From: Pseudomonadales bacterium
GTDB taxonomy: Bacteria; Pseudomonadota; Gammaproteobacteria; Pseudomonadales; Azotimanducaceae
Assembly (NCBI GenBank): GCA_022448765.1
Contig: JAKUTI010000193.1
Coordinates: 1-5,328 of the forward strand
Reading direction: 5' to 3'
Length of the DNA: 5,328 bases
Shown: one piece after another, positions 1 to 4,554 of the stretch
How the letters are laid out: each line of letters starts with the position of its first letter
Position numbering within the stretch: the first letter of the stretch is position 1
The notes under the pieces: model-generated
Told to the model about the DNA's origin: nothing
Database searches by the model: none
Seen by the model: the letters and a program-made list of their open reading frames with translations, nothing else
Program-made: the position numbers and the translations under genes

Positions 1-428
1 CACTTGCTGGGCCTCGAGTGTTTCTAGTCGTGGGCCAAGACTTCGCTGCGCTGAGTGCGCTTGCGAAAACCAACCGGGCAGGCGTTCCCTTCGTCGCGGT
101 GCTGGTCCAATCCGCACTAGCGCTCTTATTTATTGTGACTGCATCGTTTGATTTTATTCTAGTATTCGCCGGGTTTGCTCTCGGTCTGAATAGTTTCCTG
201 ACCGTCGCCGGCGTCTTCGTCGTAAGGTGGCGAACGCGGGCGCCTGGTCCTACCTACCGAATCCCGTTTTACCCATTACCGCCATTATTATTTCTCGCGT
301 TAATGGGATGGACCCTCGCTCACATCATGAGTGTTCGCTCCATAGAAGCGTGGACTTCGATAGCCGTAATCGCTGTGGCGACCCTGCTATACGTGTTTCT
401 TCGGGATCAACGCCAATCTAATCCGTAG
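1..428 (+). CDS. APC-superfamily amino-acid permease, C-terminal part (5' end outside window)
   Basis: The reading frame is open from base 3 to the TAG at 426-428 and gives 141 residues. It begins LAGPRVFLVVGQDF, which resembles the conserved cytoplasmic segment after TM8 of APC transporters (Gly-Pro-Arg followed by an aromatic and an R/QD pair), so the gene clearly starts upstream and the GTG at 18 is internal. Four hydrophobic segments follow, matching TM9-TM12: VPFVAVLVQSALALLFIVTA, then a long one ending in VVRWR, then PLPPLLFLALMGW, then a last one before YVFLRDQ. The RIPFYPLPP stretch between TM10 and TM11 is also typical of APC permeases. It should be an inner-membrane importer or exchanger of amino acids, amines or related solutes; the substrate cannot be read because the ligand-binding helices TM1 and TM6 lie outside. 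It converges with the CoA transferase gene, 2 bp away. Confidence 0.88.
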   Translation, partial: LAGPRVFLVVGQDFAALSALAKTNRAGVPFVAVLVQSALALLFIVTASFDFILVFAGFALGLNSFLTVAGVFVVRWRTRAPGPTYRIPFYPLPPLLFLALMGWTLAHIMSVRSIEAWTSIAVIAVATLLYVFLRDQRQSNP

Positions 429-430
429 AA

Positions 431-1639
431 CTAAGGTTCGGACATCGACCCACGGTCGCCGATCACGCCTTCCGCAATCAAGCCATCAATCTCTGCGCCG
501 CTAAATCCGAGCTCCCTCATAATGGTCCGCGTATGCTCGCCACGGTATGGAGCTCCGTAGCGGATCTCCGTTGGCGTTGCTTCGAAGCGGGCGGCGTTAC
601 GCGCTTGGCGCAAACGACCGGCGCGGGGGTGATCCGTTTCCACCACGATTCCACTCGCCTCGACCTGCGGATGACGAATCATTTCGTGCCGTTTTAAAAC
701 AGGGGCACACGGCACGTCCACGGAATCCAGAATTTCAAGCCACTCCGAGGCGTTTTTGTTAAGGAGCGCCGATTGCGTTAATTCCAAACGGGCGTTGGCA
801 TAGCGATTACGACCGGCCGCCGTCTTAAACCGCTCATCTTCGAGCCATTCGGGATGTTCGACCGCATCGCAAAGTCCCCGCCAGTGTTCGTCGCTCATTA
901 CCGAAACGCTGATGTAGTCCGACTTCGTTTCATAGATCAAGTCGATTGCGGTCGCAGCCCTTGATTCGCTTCCCTCTTTTCCCACAAACGTTTGCTCGCC
1001 CATATCCGAGGACCACATGAACGCGACCACCGCATCGAGCATGGACAGCCGCACGTGCTGTCCTTGACCACTACGTCCGCGTGCAACGAGCGCAGCGGTC
1101 ACCGCTTGGGCTGCAGTGATGCCCGTCAGCTTATCGGGCAAAACAGTCCGGACCAGCCTCGGCCTCGCTTGATCCGATCCAGCTTGGACGGTGGTAAGTC
1201 CCGATAGGGCCTGAATGATCGGGTCGTAAACGGGCTTGTGCGCGTACGGACCAGATTCTCCCCACCCGTTCAAGGACACATATATAAGCCCGGTATTCAC
1301 GGACCGAAGTTGTGGCTCATCGATACCAAGACGCGCCATCACGCCGGGCCGAAAGTTTTGGACGAAAACATCGGCGTCCTTTGCCAGTTTCAACATCAAT
1401 TCACGACCCGCAGCCGCTTTCACGTCCACTACAAATGACCGCTTGTTTCGATTGTTATTCAATGACGCTGCTGAGAGCTGACCCTGATCGTATCCTGCCC
1501 GCCCAAGTCGATCACTCCGAACTGGCGCTTCAATCTTAATAACATCTGCACCTTGATCCGCAAGAATCATGGTGGCGTACGGACCCGCAATCATCGTCGT
1601 GAAATCAATGATCCGAATTCCGTCCAGTGGGCCCGCCAT
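431..1639 (-). CDS. CaiB/BaiF family III CoA transferase
   Basis: This 402-residue protein has the usual length and landmarks of family III CoA transferases (formyl-CoA:oxalate CoA transferase, crotonobetainyl-CoA:carnitine CoA transferase), soluble enzymes that move CoA between carboxylic acids. Visible landmarks are the N-terminal LDGIRIIDFT and AGPYATMILADQGADVIKIE (residues 5-37), the NKRS segment (65-68), the NFRPGVMARLGID stretch (95-107), LIYVSLNGWGESGPY (118-132), and the YDPIIQALSGL segment (138-148). The expected catalytic Asp, which forms the acyl-anhydride in the family, is present at residue 169 (VLPDKLTG). SGQGQHVRLSMLDA (190-203) is the second typical block, so the enzyme looks intact. 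The ATG at 1637-1639 is supported by GGGAG six bases upstream. It is the last gene of the - strand row, behind a sodium symporter, which suggests activation of an imported carboxylate. The donor and acceptor acids cannot be assigned from sequence alone. Confidence 0.95.
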   Translation of the reverse strand: MAGPLDGIRIIDFTTMIAGPYATMILADQGADVIKIEAPVRSDRLGRAGYDQGQLSAASLNNNRNKRSFVVDVKAAAGRELMLKLAKDADVFVQNFRPGVMARLGIDEPQLRSVNTGLIYVSLNGWGESGPYAHKPVYDPIIQALSGLTTVQAGSDQARPRLVRTVLPDKLTGITAAQAVTAALVARGRSGQGQHVRLSMLDAVVAFMWSSDMGEQTFVGKEGSESRAATAIDLIYETKSDYISVSVMSDEHWRGLCDAVEHPEWLEDERFKTAAGRNRYANARLELTQSALLNKNASEWLEILDSVDVPCAPVLKRHEMIRHPQVEASGIVVETDHPRAGRLRQARNAARFEATPTEIRYGAPYRGEHTRTIMRELGFSGAEIDGLIAEGVIGDRGSMSEP

Positions 1640-1645
1640 GCTTAA

Positions 1646-1650
1646 CTCCC
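1646..1650 (-). promoter_or_regulatory. Ribosome binding site of the CoA transferase gene
   Basis: On the - strand GGGAG lies six bases (TTAAGC) before the ATG. This fits a Shine-Dalgarno site and supports that start over any internal Met. Confidence 0.65.
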
Positions 1651-1707
1651 AACGACCTATTCATTACCCAAAATCAATTCGTGCTCCTGGGGCACGGGTT
1701 GATCATG

Positions 1708-1787
1708 TCGTTATCGAACGATACTACATAGGCCCTGAGCTCCCTGTATCGAATAAGTCGTGGCGGGGACGTCCCTGGTTCAGGGCC
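1708..1787. other. Structured intergenic segment between symporter and CoA transferase
   Basis: The 170-bp gap (1640-1809) holds no gene but several inverted repeats. TCGTT-ATCG-AACGA lies at 1708-1721. An 8-bp pair GGCCCTGA (1731-1738) and TCAGGGCC (1780-1787) encloses 41 bp. GGGACGTCCC (1766-1775) is a perfect palindrome, and CCCTG-GTT-CAGGG (1773-1785) is a short hairpin. The CAGGG at 1781-1785 could pair with CCCTG at 1733, 1742 or 1773, so the folds compete. No T-run follows on the - strand, so I do not call a classic terminator. It could end or attenuate transcription from the symporter gene, or hold operators for the CoA transferase gene; both are inference. Confidence 0.35.
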
Positions 1788-1809
1788 CGTTGCCAAAAAC
1801 GTCGAGTGA

Positions 1810-3294
1810 TCAAGTTTCAACATCGCTCGAGCGTCCATCGCGCAAGAAACCGGCAAAGATCTCTCGAATCTTCGGATCGTCGATGGCCGGCCGTGAAAGC
1901 GCCATGGCCACGTAACTACCGATTGACGCAAGCAATGCCGGGAATACCTCGTGAACGAAACCATCAAGGCCTAGCAATAACCACAGGCCAAGTACGGTTA
2001 TGCCGATTAGAATAGACGTTATCGCGCTAACGCCATCACCCCGCTTCCAGTGCAATCCAAGAATCACCGTGGGCACAAAGCAAACCGCGTACAAACTACC
2101 CGAAAAAATCGTAATTTCTACGATCCCCCCAGGCGGGTTCAATGCGATCACAGCTGCTACCAATGCAACTCCGACAATGCCCCTCCTCGACCAACGCACA
2201 CCCTCTGATTCGTCTACCTCCCGAAGTGTCCCCACCACATCACGGGAAAGGACGGAACCCGCAACAAGCAAAACACTATCCATCGACGACATAGCTGCTG
2301 CCGTAATAGCCACAACAAGAAAATCTGCAACGAACGTCGGGAAAACATTCACATCGTTCACAAGCATCGGTACGACAAGGTCCGTATCACTGACGCCCTC
2401 CAACAGCATCCGCGCGTACAGGCCAATCGGAAAGAGGGAGAATTGAATGAGTAAGATCCCGACGGCGGCAATCCAGATACCCGTACGTAGTCCACGAGCA
2501 TCCTTCAAACCGTAAAAGCGTGTTAGTTGCCGAGGATCGACCAAAAGCTTCAGCGAACCAGCCATGGCGATACCAAAAAGTACCGCGAACGGAAGCTCGG
2601 CATTTAGCGTGAACAAATGGTCGGTATCGGGGCGATCCAATAGCGTGGTAATGGAGCCGATTCCACCAGCGGCGTGGGTCACAAACCCAAATATCAGCAA
2701 TGAGCCGATGACCATCAGGATTCCCTGCACCACGTCCGTCCGTACTACCGAAAGAAAGCCGCCAACCGACGTGTACACCATGACAATCGCCAAGGTTAGG
2801 CCGACGGCAGATCGATAAGGGATTCCCAAAAATACCTGAAAAAGGTTTCCCGCTCCTTTGAATATCGCAATCAGGTACAGAAGGCTCGAGAAAACGACTA
2901 CCAACCCAGTAAGGACCCGCAGACGCGGGCTGGCAAAGCGAACAGCTAGGAAATCCGGGACGGTCACTGACTCCAGAGCAGCAGTGAAATAGCGCAACCG
3001 TGGTGCAACCAGTCGCCAAGATAGCCATGTTGCCAAGACGATGAGTGCTGCGAACACGAGCCACGGCACGCCATAGGCATAGCCTTTACCCGCGTGGCCA
3101 ATGTAGCTGTTGGTGCTGGCAAACGTTGCGAAAAAAGAAACACCAATGACCGCTCCACCAAATCGACGCCCCCCCACAAAGTATTCGCCGACCGTACCGC
3201 TAACCTTCAACCCAGCGCGCGCATGAACAATCAACAAAGTCGTGTATATCGCAAGCAATAAGACGGCGAACCAGTGTTGTACTACCCAGTCCAT
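1810..3294 (-). CDS. Sodium:solute symporter (SSS family, LeuT fold)
   Basis: The 494-residue protein has about 13 hydrophobic helices, the usual size and topology of SSS transporters (PutP, PanF, vSGLT relatives), which use the Na+ gradient to import a solute across the inner membrane. Family marks seen: GEYFVGGRRFG (36-46) before TM2; the TM2 run SFFATFASTNSYIGHAGKGY (53-72); VPDFLAVRF (112-120); YTSVGGFLSVVRTDVVQ (174-190); and in TM9 AAAMSSMDS (332-340). In the last, Ala333, Ser336 and Ser337 sit where vSGLT has the Na2-site residues Ala361, Ser364 and Ser365, so sodium coupling is likely kept. A charged cytoplasmic tail follows from about residue 470. The substrate is not readable; proline, pantothenate, short-chain carboxylates and others are transported by this family. 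The CoA transferase downstream favours a carboxylate. The ATG start is preceded by AGAGGT. The 96-bp leader may carry its own promoter, so membership in the upstream operon is uncertain. Confidence 0.93.
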   Translation of the reverse strand: MDWVVQHWFAVLLLAIYTTLLIVHARAGLKVSGTVGEYFVGGRRFGGAVIGVSFFATFASTNSYIGHAGKGYAYGVPWLVFAALIVLATWLSWRLVAPRLRYFTAALESVTVPDFLAVRFASPRLRVLTGLVVVFSSLLYLIAIFKGAGNLFQVFLGIPYRSAVGLTLAIVMVYTSVGGFLSVVRTDVVQGILMVIGSLLIFGFVTHAAGGIGSITTLLDRPDTDHLFTLNAELPFAVLFGIAMAGSLKLLVDPRQLTRFYGLKDARGLRTGIWIAAVGILLIQFSLFPIGLYARMLLEGVSDTDLVVPMLVNDVNVFPTFVADFLVVAITAAAMSSMDSVLLVAGSVLSRDVVGTLREVDESEGVRWSRRGIVGVALVAAVIALNPPGGIVEITIFSGSLYAVCFVPTVILGLHWKRGDGVSAITSILIGITVLGLWLLLGLDGFVHEVFPALLASIGSYVAMALSRPAIDDPKIREIFAGFLRDGRSSDVET

Positions 3295-3297
3295 ACG

Positions 3298-3303
3298 ACC
3301 TCT
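3298..3303 (-). promoter_or_regulatory. Ribosome binding site of the symporter gene
   Basis: AGAGGT on the - strand is three bases (CGT) from the ATG at 3292-3294. The spacer is short, but no other purine-rich site is closer to a usable start, and the N-terminus reads directly into TM1. Confidence 0.5.
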
Positions 3304-3322
3304 ATCGTGCGAAGGAAGCGAC

Positions 3323-3344
3323 TTGCAACCGGTATGATCTGCAA
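3323..3344. promoter_or_regulatory. Inverted repeat upstream of the symporter gene
   Basis: TTGCA (3323-3327) and TGCAA (3340-3344) are perfect inverted arms separated by 12 bp that include the palindrome ACCGGT. It lies about 30-50 bp before the symporter start. The size suits a dimeric repressor operator, but five-base arms occur by chance, so this is a weak call. Confidence 0.22.
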
Positions 3345-3379
3345 CGATCCATGACAGATGAAACGATGCATAACGCTAC

Positions 3380-3399
3380 AAAAAAACGTACTAATCGTT
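3380..3399 (-). terminator. Possible weak terminator after the zinc-ribbon gene
   Basis: Read on the - strand, the 3' end of the zinc-ribbon gene can form AACG-ATTAGTA-CGTT around its TAG stop, followed at once by a seven-T run (A-run at 3380-3386 on the + strand). The stem is only four base pairs, so termination would be inefficient. It may reduce read-through into the symporter gene. Confidence 0.28.
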
Positions 3400-3678
3400 A
3401 TCACGTCCTTTTGAGATATCGCCTCGACGATTAATCAGGCGGTCTGGATCGGCCGCGGGGTTATTGCTAATCGCCTGATCGATCTGCTTGTCGTATTTCG
3501 GATCTAACCGTTCAAGTTTGGACAAATTCGAGAGCCGAACCGAAGGTCGCGAAATGATGCGATGTGCTTTGGGGAATCCACACGTCTCGCACGCGGTGTG
3601 ATCGGGCTTGTCGGCAACGGCCCCAAACACCGTCGTGATCTTGCGACAAGCACCGCAGCGATATTCGTAAACGGGCAT
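3391..3678 (-). CDS. FmdB-type zinc-ribbon protein
   Basis: The 95-residue protein opens with MPVYEYRCGACRK and has two CxxC pairs, Cys8/Cys11 and Cys30/Cys33, with the spacing of the FmdB family (CxxC-N18-CxxC) of putative regulatory zinc-ribbon proteins. The four cysteines should bind one zinc ion. After the ribbon comes HRIISRPSVRLS and then a charged, probably disordered tail rich in Asp, Lys, Arg and Asn (about 55-95). FmdB was named from the formamidase/amidase region of Methylophilus; the biochemical job of most members is unknown, though they often sit beside metabolic enzymes. The ATG must be the start, because the frame meets TAA 8 codons upstream with no other ATG, GTG or TTG between, yet no Shine-Dalgarno site is visible. 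Instead, two copies of an 11-bp repeat fill the leader. It lies 37 bp after the second SCP2-like gene, so it is probably in the same operon. Confidence 0.88.
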   Translation of the reverse strand: MPVYEYRCGACRKITTVFGAVADKPDHTACETCGFPKAHRIISRPSVRLSNLSKLERLDPKYDKQIDQAISNNPAADPDRLINRRGDISKGRDND

Positions 3679-3708
3679 CGTTAGATACGCTGGCTCGCGT
3701 TAGATACG
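3679..3708. repeat. 11-bp direct repeat abutting the zinc-ribbon start codon
   Basis: CGTTAGATACG occurs perfectly at 3679-3689 and 3698-3708 with an 8-bp spacer (19 bp start to start). On the coding strand the copies read CGTATCTAACG, and the proximal one touches the ATG. They fill most of the 37-bp gap and leave no Shine-Dalgarno site. It may be a small tandem duplication or a paired protein-binding site; function is unknown. Confidence 0.75.
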
Positions 3709-3715
3709 TGGCCTT

Positions 3716-4105
3716 TCACGAATTAACAACACGGGCCCCTTCATCGACCAACGCTTGGATCGAACGCTGAAATCGGTCGAACTTTAGCCTTTCGATCGGC
3801 GAACGCGCACTCACAACACCTCGTTCCGTATCGAGGCCACTTAGCGACGGCCCGACCCCTCTGTTACGCCGCTTGAGGTAATTGGTCCAATCGCGTGCCG
3901 GCATATCGATCACTACCTCCACGTCGCGAAGATCGGACTCATCGATGGTTTCGACGTTAGCCACGGAGAACGCGTCGAACCGAACGCGCCTGATGACTTT
4001 CCCGGCCCGAAACGCGATATCGACGTCGGCACTCCCGAGGCTTCGGAACGCCGAATCTTTATTTACCCGGTCGCTTGCGGCCTCTAACCAATCTAGTGCA
4101 GCCAT
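3716..4105 (-). CDS. Small SCP2-like protein, paralogue 1 (function unproven)
   Basis: This is a 129-residue soluble protein with no signal peptide, membrane helix or catalytic motif that I recognise. Its layout resembles a small SCP2 (sterol carrier) fold: a first helix LDWLEAASDRVNKDSAF (4-20), beta-like segments SADVDIAF (25-32) and VIRRVRFDAF (37-46), a further strand DVEVVIDMP (61-69), the DWTNYLKRR helix (72-80), and a last helix from about residue 105 to 124. The family assignment is by overall pattern, not a signature motif. It aligns with the next gene upstream: W at 6, N at 15, FR at 20-21, the DL-DV/MDMP-like block, LD near 91, and a final F-R-Q-D-AR pattern. If the fold is right it would bind a lipid or other hydrophobic ligand. 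The start is backed by AAGGGA five bases upstream. The gene lies 12 bp after its paralogue, so co-translation is likely. Confidence 0.72.
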   Translation of the reverse strand: MAALDWLEAASDRVNKDSAFRSLGSADVDIAFRAGKVIRRVRFDAFSVANVETIDESDLRDVEVVIDMPARDWTNYLKRRNRGVGPSLSGLDTERGVVSARSPIERLKFDRFQRSIQALVDEGARVVNS

Positions 4106-4110
4106 AGCCG

Positions 4111-4116
4111 TCCCTT
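4111..4116 (-). promoter_or_regulatory. Ribosome binding site of SCP2-like gene 1
   Basis: AAGGGA on the - strand is five bases before the ATG at 4103-4105. It falls just after the TAA of the preceding gene and fixes the start of the 129-residue protein. Confidence 0.65.
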
Positions 4117-4117
4117 G

Positions 4118-4552
4118 TTACCCGAACTGAGTTTTGATTCGCGCCGATGCGTCGAAAAAGTACTGAAACGTCTGGTTGTACCGAAAGAATAGATCTTCCC
4201 GATACTGATCTCCGTGCATAGACGTCGCCAGACCCTCAGTACGATCCAGATCCAACGTATTCAACGTATAGCCAAGGTCAGCATGTCCGTTCTTTCGGAT
4301 ATTCTCGAGCATGGCTCGCCACTCTGGAGCGGCCATATCCATGAAAAAATCCACTTCGTCCAGATCCCGAAGACTGGCTTTTCGCGCGTCGGTGCACTCA
4401 AATCCTTCGAACGTTAATACAAAAACCTGTTTACCAACTTTGATTCCGGCAACACAGTTGCACTGCCCACCACCACCACCTCGAAACGACTCTTCGTTAT
4501 TGAAAATATCACGAACGTCGTCAAACCATTCGACGGAGGGAAACGAGGCCAT
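4118..4552 (-). CDS. Small SCP2-like protein, paralogue 2 (function unproven)
   Basis: The 144-residue protein shares its layout with its neighbour downstream: helix with W at 9, N-N-E-E-SFR (18-24), VFVLTFEGF (43-51), SLRDLDEV (60-67), FFMDMAAPEW (69-78) against VVIDMPARDW, LNTLDLDR (97-104) against LSGLDTER, and a final FFRYNQTFQYFFDASARI (122-139) against FDRFQRSIQALVDEGARV. The MHGD near 112-115 resembles the Gly-Asp turn in small SCP2-domain proteins, which bind hydrophobic ligands; this is pattern-based inference. Unlike its paralogue it has five glycines in a row (25-29) followed by QCNC (30-33), encoded partly by a GGT repeat. There is no signal peptide or membrane helix. Its ATG is 2 bp after the TAG of the ferritin-like gene with only a weak AGG upstream, so it is probably translated by coupling. 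The two proteins could form a heterodimer or act in sequence. Confidence 0.75.
   Translation of the reverse strand: MASFPSVEWFDDVRDIFNNEESFRGGGGGQCNCVAGIKVGKQVFVLTFEGFECTDARKASLRDLDEVDFFMDMAAPEWRAMLENIRKNGHADLGYTLNTLDLDRTEGLATSMHGDQYREDLFFRYNQTFQYFFDASARIKTQFG
4467..4480. repeat. Trinucleotide repeat (CCA)4 inside SCP2-like gene 2
   Basis: CCACCACCACCACC on the + strand reads as GGT codons on the - strand and makes most of the Gly25-Gly29 run. It is in frame, so slippage would change the number of glycines without breaking the gene. Confidence 0.8.
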
Positions 4553-4554
4553 GC

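Noticed and set aside
1674..1967. 97-codon - strand open frame covering much of the symporter-CoA transferase gap
   Set aside because: More than half of it overlaps the 3' end of the symporter gene in another frame, and the product looks non-natural (many Arg, Ser, Cys; no pattern).
1569..2015. 148-codon + strand open frame over the CoA transferase start, the gap and the symporter end
   Set aside because: It is antisense to two well-supported genes, its translation is rich in Arg/Pro without any recognisable domain, and no good ribosome site precedes it.
2000..2446. 148-codon + strand open frame
   Set aside because: It is the antisense shadow of the symporter; the Thr/Ser/Pro-rich product reflects complementary codons of hydrophobic helices.
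2387..3064. 225-codon - strand open frame in another frame of the symporter gene
   Set aside because: It overlaps the clearly conserved SSS frame throughout, and its product (Cys/Trp/Arg-rich) has no family resemblance.
3304..3328. Sigma70-like promoter before the symporter gene (TTGCAA, 17 bp, GATAGA-like)
   Set aside because: The -10 match is poor and the element would nearly touch the ribosome site; not enough to call.
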